Assembly (NCBI GenBank): GCA_014529675.2
Contig: CP076040.1
Coordinates: forward strand, 2,031,894 to 2,095,893
Length of the DNA stretch: 64,000 nucleotides
Source of the DNA: Opitutia bacterium ISCC 52
Lineage (GTDB): Bacteria; Verrucomicrobiota; Verrucomicrobiia; Opitutales; UBA2995
Reading direction: 5' to 3'
The notes under the pieces were generated by a model, which was not told where the DNA came from, searched no databases, and worked only from the letters and a program-made list of their open reading frames with translations. The first letter of the stretch is position 1. The number at the start of each line of letters is the position of its first letter. Positions 18,075-25,468 of the stretch are shown in pieces. The position numbers and the translations under genes were made by a program.

Positions 18075-19049
18075 TCAGGCTTCTTCTTTACCGTCGGAAT
18101 TATCTGACAGGCTAGCTTCATCTTCTCCGGTGTTGATGATGATTCGGGTTTTCTCATTCATCACTTTATTCATATTTTTCCAATCGAAAGATTCAGAGCT
18201 GTCTAATTGCTGGATTAGGGCTTGGGCTTCAGGAGAAAGTTTCTCGAGTTCCTCTTCACCAGACTTTGCACCTTCATAGAGTGTGGTATCTTCTTCTCCG
18301 TCTTTCCTTTTGAGGGTGTAAACTTTCTCTCCCTCCTCGTGCGTTAATTCAGCTGTCAGATCATTTTTTCGAATCACGACGCGGTGTGCACCTCGTCCCA
18401 CAGATGTGACTCGTTTACTTCCATCTTCAATTTCTTGTTCAATCATTACTTCTGGAATAAATTGCATGGCGCGATTGCCAAACTCAGAAGCCCATTGTGA
18501 AAACTCCTCCATACGGCCATTGAACTCTTCCGAATCAAAATCGAAGTTCCAGTTTTTACCTGCGCCCTTAAAAGGATTCGGCATGGAATTTGGGAATTTC
18601 CACTCATTTCCAAAACCGCGGTTTTCAGAGACTTCTCGTTCTCCTAATTTTACGGGTACCTTCAGTTCTTTTCCTTTGCGAAGGATCTCGAGCTTTACTG
18701 TGTCGCCGGGATTCTTGGAACGAATGTAAGTTCTCAGCTGCTCTTGGTTAATAATGATTTGGTCATCCACTTTATGCAGGATGTCAAATTGCTTGAGATC
18801 CGTTTCAGCAGCTCCTGAATCGTCAGCAATATGACCTATAGTAAGTCCTACGCCTTCAGGTAAATCGATGTGATTACGAAGCGCTTTGCTGATGCGACTG
18901 GTTTCGATTCCCAGAAATGTTACGGTCTTCGTTTTTTTGATGATGATCTCAACGTCCTCCTCTTCAGCGGCCGATAAGGAAGCTGGAAACATAGTGATGG
19001 AACTCACGAATAGGTATATGGAGAGGGTAGTAATAGTACTCTTTTTCAT
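18075..19049 (-). CDS. Exported PDZ domain protein
   Basis: 324 residues. A signal peptide (about residues 1-28, ending SLSAAEE) precedes an acidic mature protein. A PDZ domain occupies roughly residues 45-135, with FLGIETSRISKAL, VGLTIGHIADDSGAAE, DILHKVDDQIIINQEQL and GDTVKLEILRKGKELKVPVKLGE. No protease catalytic domain (HtrA or CtpA type) is present, so it is a binding module only. The C-terminal half is charged and ends in a DSSESFDWK-type acidic segment. It is the third gene of a minus-strand trio with a truncated ECF sigma gene and a small membrane protein, 19 bp apart from the latter. A role in envelope sensing is inferred. Confidence 0.75.
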   Translation of the reverse strand: MKKSTITTLSIYLFVSSITMFPASLSAAEEEDVEIIIKKTKTVTFLGIETSRISKALRNHIDLPEGVGLTIGHIADDSGAAETDLKQFDILHKVDDQIIINQEQLRTYIRSKNPGDTVKLEILRKGKELKVPVKLGEREVSENRGFGNEWKFPNSMPNPFKGAGKNWNFDFDSEEFNGRMEEFSQWASEFGNRAMQFIPEVMIEQEIEDGSKRVTSVGRGAHRVVIRKNDLTAELTHEEGEKVYTLKRKDGEEDTTLYEGAKSGEEELEKLSPEAQALIQQLDSSESFDWKNMNKVMNEKTRIIINTGEDEASLSDNSDGKEEA

Positions 19050-19068
19050 GATATAGATTGGTTTGAAA

Positions 19069-19548
19069 TTATAAAAGGGTTACAGGAACAAATAGAGTTT
19101 CCTCTCTCGGTATTTCCATGGTGAATACGCTGCCATCGGTTTGATCAACCATGGTTACGGAATCTATGAATTGGTAACGAAGTCGACGGACAGGTTCATT
19201 GTTCACCACCAAAACGACACCATCATCGATGGCTTCGACGAGTCGTTGCTCAGAATCGACAGCTTCATAATTGGCGAAGGGATCCGTTGGTTCTGGGTGG
19301 GAAGCATCGTTTTGAGCTACATTAAGTGGCTCAACCGTTTCAGGATTTGACCGTGAAATATCTAGGACTAGTGCCAGGCAGGCTGCCGCCGCGATTGCCA
19401 AGATGGGCCATAGCCGGATGATCTTGTTGGAGTGCACTACTGTTTGTTCTTCCAGTTCCTCTCCTATGTTTGACTTCAGAACCTCACTAGGCGCTGTCGG
19501 GCGTAATGAAGCCAATTCTTTTTCGAGATCTTCGTCTAAAAGGTTCAT
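19069..19548 (-). CDS. Small single-pass membrane protein, possible anti-sigma-like partner
   Basis: 159 residues. The acidic N-terminus (LLDEDLEKELASLRPTAPSEVLK) resembles the first residues of proteins encoded after ECF sigma genes in Opitutae. One transmembrane helix follows near residues 48-68 (WPILAIAAAACLALVLDI), then a C-terminal extracytoplasmic region with no recognised domain. No zinc anti-sigma motif (H-x3-C-x2-C) is present, so a true anti-sigma role is only suggested by position. Its ATG overlaps the stop of the sigma gene (ATGA) and the PDZ gene follows. Confidence 0.6.
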   Translation of the reverse strand: MNLLDEDLEKELASLRPTAPSEVLKSNIGEELEEQTVVHSNKIIRLWPILAIAAAACLALVLDISRSNPETVEPLNVAQNDASHPEPTDPFANYEAVDSEQRLVEAIDDGVVLVVNNEPVRRLRYQFIDSVTMVDQTDGSVFTMEIPREETLFVPVTLL

Positions 19549-19751
19549 ATCATAGCCGTGGTTCGCACCGTTGAGCAGAGTAGGGCTTTGGTGATTTTAG
19601 CGTGTCCATATTTCATCCATACTTTGACAAAGGCTTCCTGAATGATGTCCTCCGCTTCCGCTGGGTTGTACGCCTGTTGTTTAGCAAACAGCAGGAGCGC
19701 AGGTGCCCATTGGTCGAAGTAGTCTTTCCAAGATGCGGATGTGTCGGCCAT
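19545..19751 (-). pseudogene. Truncated ECF-type sigma factor (region 2 only)
   Basis: 68 residues beginning MADTSASWKDYFDQW. AEAEDIIQEAFVKVWMKYG is a clear sigma-70 region 2 helix. The homology continues into KALLCSTVRTTAMI, where intact relatives read on into A-I-D and a linker, and then stops. Region 4, which recognises the -35 element, is absent, and the TGA overlaps the next gene's ATG. A deletion of about 300 bp that fused the sigma gene end to the next start codon would explain this. A functional region-2-only protein cannot be excluded. The ATG at 19751 is chosen by the family-like N-terminus; an upstream in-frame codon at 19835 is unlikely. Confidence 0.65.
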
Positions 19752-19985
19752 TGAATCGTTATATGGATGAAACGTTACGGAAACGCCGTTTTGTCTCTTT
19801 ATATGGAAACATATTAAATTTCCATGTTCCGCCAACTGGGAAAAGCGAGGCTACAAGGTTTCGTGGGCAGACTCCAATTGTACAGAAAGTCTTTCTCCGG
19901 CCTACTAACGATTAAGCCTAATGCGCATGTGTGACCCAGGAAATGGCCGATAAGACAACTCCTAGGCTTTTTCTTAGGCCTCGCC

Positions 19986-20786
19986 CTAAGCTTCGTCGAT
20001 GACTGGATTGGTCAACGCGCCAATCTTTTCAATGTCGATGGTGACTTCGTCGCCAGCTTTCAGCCATAAAGGTGGTTCCTTAGCCATACCCACGCCATGC
20101 GGTGTGCCTGTAATAATCACAGTCCCTGGCAATAAGGTAGTGCTTCCACTCAGAAATTTAATGATCTGGGGAATAGTGAAAATCATATCATCAGTATTCC
20201 AATCCTGAACCGTTTCTCCGTTGAGGATCGTTTTGATCTTTAAGGCATTAGGATCGCCGATTTCGTCTCCTGTTACCAGGCAGGGTCCAAGCGGGGCAAA
20301 CGTATCGAAGGTCTTCCCGCGACACCATTGACTGCCTCCCCATTCGATTTGCCAATCGCGAGCACTGACATCGTTGCAACAGGTATATCCTAATACGTAA
20401 TCAAGTGCATTTTCTTCAGTGGCATTCTTGCACGCTTTCCCGATGACTATGGCCAGCTCGCATTCGTAATCGACTTTATGGCTGGTTAAGTGGGTAGGGA
20501 TCTCGATGGGATCTCCTGGGTTTTGAGTAGCACTAGCGCTTTTTACGAAAAGAACGGGTCTTTCAGGAATGGGCATTTTGCTTTCCTGAGCATGGTATTT
20601 ATAATTCAGGCCTATACACCAAATGATTTCAGGAACTATAGGTGCGAGTAGTTTTGCGACATCTGCTACCTCTTCTGTCACGGTATAGTCACCGTAGATA
20701 TCGCCTTCGATGCGTTGCTGTTGGCCGTTTTCTTCTGCGCCATAATGTTCAGCGCCATGTGAGTCCTGATAACGAATAATCTTCAT
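19986..20786 (-). CDS. Fumarylacetoacetate hydrolase (FAH) family protein
   Basis: 266 residues with the FAH C-terminal domain. IGLNYKYHAQESK is the entry motif. DYECELAIVIGK supplies metal ligands with the conserved E-x-E spacing, and SARDWQ and GSQWCRGKTFDTFAPLGP are also diagnostic. The end has GTVIITGTPHGVG. The family cleaves C-C bonds of diketo acids using Mg2+ or Mn2+. It is encoded 21 bp after an SDR gene whose C-terminus reads FDLSGGRATY. SDR plus FAH fits the diketo-hydrolysis route of L-fucose or L-rhamnose catabolism (2,4-diketo-3-deoxy-sugar acid to pyruvate plus lactate), which is an inference from context. Confidence 0.85.
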   Translation of the reverse strand: MKIIRYQDSHGAEHYGAEENGQQQRIEGDIYGDYTVTEEVADVAKLLAPIVPEIIWCIGLNYKYHAQESKMPIPERPVLFVKSASATQNPGDPIEIPTHLTSHKVDYECELAIVIGKACKNATEENALDYVLGYTCCNDVSARDWQIEWGGSQWCRGKTFDTFAPLGPCLVTGDEIGDPNALKIKTILNGETVQDWNTDDMIFTIPQIIKFLSGSTTLLPGTVIITGTPHGVGMAKEPPLWLKAGDEVTIDIEKIGALTNPVIDEA

Positions 20787-20807
20787 AAAAATGGGGATAG
20801 TTAAAAA

Positions 20808-21554
20808 TTAATAGGTGGCTCGACCTCCGGATAGGTCAAAAGTGAATCCGGTAGTGAAACTGTTTTCGGGAGAAACAATAAAGACAGCCATGTCAGTGAC
20901 TTCCTGTAGAGTGCCGCAACGAGCCATAGGGATTTTCGATGTCATATAATCGATTTGCTCCTGTGGAATTTCGTCATGAATCGGTGTCCAGATGACTGCT
21001 GGAGCAAGCGCGTTCACAGTGATCCCGGAATCGGCGTATTCCTTTCCAATCGCTTTGGTCAGGCCGATGACTCCGGCTTTGGTGGCAGAGTAGGAGACCA
21101 TACCTGCGTTCCCTTCTTTCCCGGCAATCGAAGCCATCAACAGAATCCTGCCGTAACCGGTTTTCAGCATGTGAGGCACTACCGCTTTGCAGATAAGAAA
21201 GGAACCACGCAAATTTACTCCATATACTTTTTCAAAATCCTCTGTCGGAACTTCGTGAGTCTTTAGGTTGGTTTTTCCAGCTATACCTGCGCTGTTAAAC
21301 AAGATGTCGATGCGTCCGAATTGCTTAGCGACTTGTTCGACAGCAGCATTCACTGAGACTTCATCACTTACATCGGCTTGGATGGTGAGTGGCTTGTCGG
21401 CTAGCTTTTCTTTGGCCGTTGCCAGTCCTTCTGCATTCATGTCGAGAAGGGCTACTTGAACACCTTTAGACTGTAGGTTTTCGGCGGTAGCGAATCCGAT
21501 ACCGGAAGCGCCACCTGTGATGATCGCTACTTGCTTAGTCCAGTCTGAACTCAT
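20808..21554 (-). CDS. SDR family dehydrogenase, probable 2-keto-3-deoxy sugar acid 4-dehydrogenase
   Basis: 248 residues, a classical short-chain dehydrogenase. The NAD(P)-binding GGASGIG lies at about 14-20, NSAGIAG near 87-93, the catalytic serine is in LMASIAG, and the YSATK motif supplies Tyr and Lys. An Asp in ALLDMN after strand 2 suggests NAD+ preference. The C-terminal FDLSGGRATY resembles dehydrogenases of the L-rhamnose/L-fucose diketo pathways. With the downstream FAH gene it would oxidise a 2-keto-3-deoxy acid for hydrolytic cleavage. Substrate assignment is inference. Confidence 0.85.
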   Translation of the reverse strand: MSSDWTKQVAIITGGASGIGFATAENLQSKGVQVALLDMNAEGLATAKEKLADKPLTIQADVSDEVSVNAAVEQVAKQFGRIDILFNSAGIAGKTNLKTHEVPTEDFEKVYGVNLRGSFLICKAVVPHMLKTGYGRILLMASIAGKEGNAGMVSYSATKAGVIGLTKAIGKEYADSGITVNALAPAVIWTPIHDEIPQEQIDYMTSKIPMARCGTLQEVTDMAVFIVSPENSFTTGFTFDLSGGRATY

Positions 21555-21672
21555 GTTTTGTAATAGGGGGTGAATGGGTAAAAAATGACTCCAGTAGAGA
21601 CCCGTTCCCAGGTCAAACCTGAATTCGGGTTTTGAAGGGAGACGATCCAGGATCTACTCCAGGCAAGAGCAC

Positions 21673-21704
21673 AAAAAAGCCACGGCCCTTACAAGGACCG
21701 TGGC
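21673..21704 (-). terminator. Intrinsic terminator of the 91-residue gene
   Basis: On the minus strand a long stem (GCCACGGTCCTTG pairing with the GGGCCGTGGC side, 21679-21704) is followed by six T residues (21673-21678 read in reverse). It lies 26 bases after the stop of the 91-residue gene and shields the downstream SDR/FAH pair. Confidence 0.92.
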
Positions 21705-21729
21705 GGAAATGTTTATGTTGGGATATCGC

Positions 21730-22005
21730 TTAGTTGGTTTCGCCCTCTATATCACCCAGGCCTCGAAAGTGTACTACATTCGATCCGATAAAAAGGTCAG
21801 TGATAGATATTTTACCCATCTTACCATTCTTTGGGTGTAGGACTCCTTGGGATAGGGGTTGGGGAGGTTCACCTGATTGGATATTGAAGTTGCCGTCCCA
21901 GAGCGGACTACCCTGTCTGCGGGTATATTTGTGAAAAGTGCCCTGGACGGCTTCATAAACGGTCTTTCCATGGGCTTCTACGTAGCCTTCGAATGTGGAT
22001 GTCAT
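21730..22005 (-). CDS. Hypothetical small protein (91 aa)
   Basis: I do not recognise this 91-residue protein. It is soluble with no signal peptide or membrane helix and is rich in Gly, Asn and His. It starts MTSTFEGYVEAHGKTVYEAV and ends with an acidic DIEGETN. A mid-segment GEPPQPLSQGVLHPKNGKMGKI suggests a loop-rich fold. It has its own strong terminator, and a highly structured intergenic element ends 32 bp upstream of its ATG, so it looks like a separately regulated monocistronic gene. Being real is supported by that terminator and the intact frame. Function is unknown. Confidence 0.6.
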   Translation of the reverse strand: MTSTFEGYVEAHGKTVYEAVQGTFHKYTRRQGSPLWDGNFNIQSGEPPQPLSQGVLHPKNGKMGKISITDLFIGSNVVHFRGLGDIEGETN

Positions 22006-22037
22006 AATTTGCGGATTTTAATTTTGGATTGGTTATG

Positions 22038-22164
22038 CCCGTAGGCTTGATGATTTTGCTTTGGAGCGACGCATGCCCCGCTTTATCCACCAAAGCTATG
22101 GCCGCATAGTCCATCAACACCAAAATATAAAAACACCCACCAGGGGTAAGGTTTTGCCTACGGG
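22038..22164 (-). ncRNA. Structured intergenic element, candidate leader RNA or small RNA
   Basis: Nested perfect inverted repeats fold this gap into a multibranch shape. P1 is CCCGTAGGC (22038-22046) with GCCTACGGG (22156-22164). P2 is TTGATG (22047-22052) with CATCAA (22112-22117). P3 is GCTTTGG (22058-22064) with CCAAAGC (22090-22096), extended by AGCG/CGCT (22065-22068 with 22079-22082). P4 is CTATG/CATAG (22096-22100 with 22105-22109, sharing base 22096 with P3) and closes a 4-base loop. CCC-ACCA-GGG at 22137-22146 makes a minor hairpin. It matches no riboswitch consensus I know. The minus strand is preferred because it would then be the leader of the 91-residue gene; the opposite strand or a MITE-like element is possible. 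Confidence 0.5.
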
Positions 22165-22189
22165 TTAGCCCTCTCTTGAGAAAGGAAAA

Positions 22190-24277
22190 CTAACGATCGT
22201 AGCTTAAACTTATCCAAGCATTAAGGGGAGCCGCCTGAGTATAGATTCCACTGCTGGATATGGCTGTGGTCACGTCTTCATCCAAAACATTGTCGACCTG
22301 AATGCGCACAGACCAGGGTGCATCAGGAACTTGATAGTGGGCACCCAGGTTCAAGACAAACGAACTATCAATTTTGCGCGTATTCAGCGGATTATCATAA
22401 TGATGATGTCGATATTGGAATTGAGCTAATAGATCTAAGTTTTCGCTAGAATGCCAAACCAACTGCGAGGTGATCTTGTGTCGAGGAGACAGGGGAAAGG
22501 CTCTTCCCTCAAGACTAGGCTGGATGGTTGAGCGTTTGAATTCAGTATGGCTGTAAGTATAGTTGAGGAGGAATTCCAAATCATTACCAGGGTCCCATAA
22601 CCAAGCCACTTCAAATCCCTGAACTTCACTGCTTTCAACATTACCTCTCTGGTTGCAGGATCCTCCGCCCGGGACGAATCCGCAAAGGGGATCAAAACCA
22701 AAATCATTGTGAAGAAACAGGTTGGTTACCATGTCGTCCAATTCGTAGTGAAATGCAGAGAATTCAAAGGAGCTAGCTTCATCCAAATAGTATAGGCTTA
22801 GCTCACCCCCGGTAGAAGTTTCTTTTCCCAGATTGGGATTCGATTCGGTGATATCGTTGCGAACCCGAAATGGACGGTATAGTTCATTTAAAGTAGGTGC
22901 ACGGAACCCATGGAAGACCAAGGCTTCGAAACTCCAATTAGCATTCAATCGTCGAGAGTATCGACTGTTTAATGAAATAACATCACCAGAGCGATTGGGA
23001 TATGCGGTGTCTCTTGTTTGTGAATCCGTTTCCAGATTGAATTCACGGCGAAAGCCATCTTTCTGGCTCCAGTGGCCAGCCCGCAATGTAGCCTCAAGCG
23101 TGCTATCTTCGTCTGGCAAAGATTGAGCGGTAATGAATGCACCCGCAAATGACTGTTCTCCGCCTTCCTGGCGCTTGCGCGTAAATCCTGCTCCCAGATT
23201 TCTCGTCAATTCGTTGGCGCTTCCTTCGGCATGACGGAAGTCGGCACCAGCCAGATAATTTAAATAACCATTTCCTTCCCAAAGAAAGGTGGCTTGAGCT
23301 CCAATGGCTTCAGCAGGAACCGAATATTGATCCAGCACAGGGCGTTCTGAAGTTCGGTCTTCATTGACGGAGGAAAATACGTTTTGAAACCCACGATCTT
23401 GGTAGAAGCTCACAAAATTGAAACCGGGACCTGCTCCAGGCGCCTTTTCAAGCGTCCATGACAGATCCGTTGCGTAGGTTGAATTCGGAGACTGTGGAGT
23501 CCCGTTAATGCGTTCTTCGTCAAAATACTGCCCAGTCAACGACCACTGCCACTCATCATTGATCATCTGAGTGATTTGGGCCCTCAGGTAATCGTAGTCA
23601 GATTTTGAAGCGGCATCAACCGGACCCCGTTGATCGGAGCGAACAACGTTGAATCCATCCGTTGTAAAAAATCGACCTTCTACGGATATCGCAGTCGTGT
23701 CCGACACTTTGGAAGAATGATCAAAAGCTGCTTTGACCGTGCCAAAAGATCCTCCCATGACTGAAATGCGTGAACGCTCTTCGAATGGGGAGCGTGTTAA
23801 CATGTGGATGGCTCCTCCTGAACTATAATTGCCCCAGGCTGGTACTGAACCCACGGGAAATACCTCTAATGACCTCAGGCTTTCGATCGGAAGCTTGTTC
23901 CAGTAGATCCAACCGCCGAATGGATCATTCTGCGGGACACCATTTACTAGAAGTAAAGCTCTGGAAGTTGCATTCGTTGCGGTATGACGAAATCGAACGC
24001 CCTGGGTAGTCGGATGAGCGGTGAATGAATCAATCGAACGATAGGTATCAACCGAGGAAAGACGTCTAAGTGCTTGGTCTATTGAAAGGGAGGTCTCCTG
24101 CACACCCAATAAGACATCCGTAGAAATGCCCAGTTTTGATTCAAATGCCCGATCAGCAACGATTTCCATCGGAGCTAGATCAATGGTTTCTTGCTGTGCG
24201 TAGGCGAGCTGTCCAACCAAGAGGAGAAGCAGAAGAGGGAAGCGGTGCTGTTTAATGGCCCAAGTAAATGTGTGCAT
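22190..24277 (-). CDS. TonB-dependent outer membrane receptor
   Basis: 695 residues. The signal peptide ends in AYAQQ. The plug domain includes VLLGVQETSLSIDQALRRL, ALLLVNGVPQNDPFGGWIYW and SVPAWGNYSSGGAIHML. A beta-barrel with many aromatic strands follows, including FRAPTLNELYRPFR, typical of BtuB/FecA-like receptors, and the C-terminus ISLSYDR ends in an outer membrane strand, although the last residue is Arg rather than Phe. It takes up a large substrate (siderophore, cobalamin or oligosaccharide) using TonB energy; the substrate is unknown. No SusD partner is adjacent. The start ATG at 24277 lies 133 bp from the divergent aldo/keto reductase gene, with no cobalamin-riboswitch-like element in between. 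Confidence 0.9.
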   Translation of the reverse strand: MHTFTWAIKQHRFPLLLLLLVGQLAYAQQETIDLAPMEIVADRAFESKLGISTDVLLGVQETSLSIDQALRRLSSVDTYRSIDSFTAHPTTQGVRFRHTATNATSRALLLVNGVPQNDPFGGWIYWNKLPIESLRSLEVFPVGSVPAWGNYSSGGAIHMLTRSPFEERSRISVMGGSFGTVKAAFDHSSKVSDTTAISVEGRFFTTDGFNVVRSDQRGPVDAASKSDYDYLRAQITQMINDEWQWSLTGQYFDEERINGTPQSPNSTYATDLSWTLEKAPGAGPGFNFVSFYQDRGFQNVFSSVNEDRTSERPVLDQYSVPAEAIGAQATFLWEGNGYLNYLAGADFRHAEGSANELTRNLGAGFTRKRQEGGEQSFAGAFITAQSLPDEDSTLEATLRAGHWSQKDGFRREFNLETDSQTRDTAYPNRSGDVISLNSRYSRRLNANWSFEALVFHGFRAPTLNELYRPFRVRNDITESNPNLGKETSTGGELSLYYLDEASSFEFSAFHYELDDMVTNLFLHNDFGFDPLCGFVPGGGSCNQRGNVESSEVQGFEVAWLWDPGNDLEFLLNYTYSHTEFKRSTIQPSLEGRAFPLSPRHKITSQLVWHSSENLDLLAQFQYRHHHYDNPLNTRKIDSSFVLNLGAHYQVPDAPWSVRIQVDNVLDEDVTTAISSSGIYTQAAPLNAWISLSYDR

Positions 24278-24410
24278 TCGGATATCGTAGTTTTCGATGA
24301 TTGAGCAACGGAGTGCTTAAACGCTTAGGTAGATGAAAGGGATGGATGTTTACAATTAATCGCCGAGTATCAATGTCTTTCTTATTCTTTATATAACTCA
24401 AAAACTACAC

Positions 24411-25400
24411 ATGGAATACCGACGGCTGGGGGAAAGTGATATCAAGGTTTCGGAAATGAGCCTGGGTTGCTGGACCATGGGAGGGCTCAGCTTTATTGAG
24501 GGAAAAGCCAATGGCTGGGCCAATGTAGACGAGGATGAAATCTTTGAAGCGGTCAAAAGGGCGGTCGATGCAGGCGTAAATCATTTCGACAATGCAGATG
24601 TCTACGGAAATGGCCGAGCTGAACAGATGTTGGCCCGAATCCTAAAACGTATCGGCCTGAACAATGAAGATTTTGTAATCGCGACCAAAATGGGACACTT
24701 TCTTGGAGATGCGACCCATGCCTATGAACCGAACCATATTCGTCGCCAATGTGAGCAGTCCCTGAAGAATCTGAATCGTGACTACATTGATCTCTTCTAT
24801 CTGCATCACGGAAATTTCGGTAAAAACAATGAATACCTAGACGGTGCAGCAGACACCATGAATGTCTTGGTAGATGAAGGAAAAATTCGACTGAAAGGCC
24901 AGTCAGCCTACACGGCTGCTCACTTCAAGAATTCAGTTCCTGTTATTCAGCCCACAGTGTTACAGAGTTGGGCTCACGCCATGGATACCCAATTTATTGA
25001 GCCCAACGGTCCAGTTGGGAGATTGATGGTAGAGAGTAAGCTCTCCTACATAGCGTTTAGTCCGCTCAATAAGGGAATTCTGTTGGATAAATTTGATCCT
25101 GAGAATCTTCCCGATTTTGAAGAAGGCGACCATCGTGGAATATCACCGATATTTTCCAAAGAAGCATTACGTGACGCGAAGCCCAGATTAGCAGAAATTA
25201 AGAAACGCTTTGGTGACTCCATTCCAGAACTGGCATCTTTCGCATTACGGTTCGTGCTTAGTTTTCCGAGGGTTGCTTGTGTGATTCCAGGTTTTCGAAA
25301 CGCCACCCAAGTGGAAAGTAACCTGGCCGTCATGGAGAGGCGGCTATCTCCTGGAGACATAGCGTTTATAAAGAGCGTGATGCTGGCTCCAGCTAATTGA
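24411..25400 (+). CDS. Aldo/keto reductase
   Basis: 329 residues with the AKR barrel: catalytic Asp and Tyr in HFDNADVYGNG, Lys in VIATKMG and His in LFYLHHG. The NADPH-binding end region contains VIPGFRNATQVESN. It begins MEYRRLGESDIKVSEMSLG, the usual AKR opening. The family reduces aldehydes and ketones or oxidises sugars with NADP; the substrate is unknown. It is divergent from the TonB receptor and 68 bp upstream of a dicarboxylate-type symporter on the same strand. Confidence 0.9.
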   Translation: MEYRRLGESDIKVSEMSLGCWTMGGLSFIEGKANGWANVDEDEIFEAVKRAVDAGVNHFDNADVYGNGRAEQMLARILKRIGLNNEDFVIATKMGHFLGDATHAYEPNHIRRQCEQSLKNLNRDYIDLFYLHHGNFGKNNEYLDGAADTMNVLVDEGKIRLKGQSAYTAAHFKNSVPVIQPTVLQSWAHAMDTQFIEPNGPVGRLMVESKLSYIAFSPLNKGILLDKFDPENLPDFEEGDHRGISPIFSKEALRDAKPRLAEIKKRFGDSIPELASFALRFVLSFPRVACVIPGFRNATQVESNLAVMERRLSPGDIAFIKSVMLAPAN

Positions 25401-25468
25401 TTAAGGCTATTGTTAGCTTGCTCGTAAAGAATCTAGCTGACTGAATTAAGTGCTCTTCTCTCTGCTCT

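Noticed and set aside
22038..22164. Cobalamin riboswitch for the TonB receptor
   Set aside because: The element lies downstream of the receptor on its strand and lacks the cobalamin-box consensus.
22038..22164. MITE or insertion remnant
   Set aside because: No target-site duplication or second copy is apparent. Kept only as an alternative explanation.
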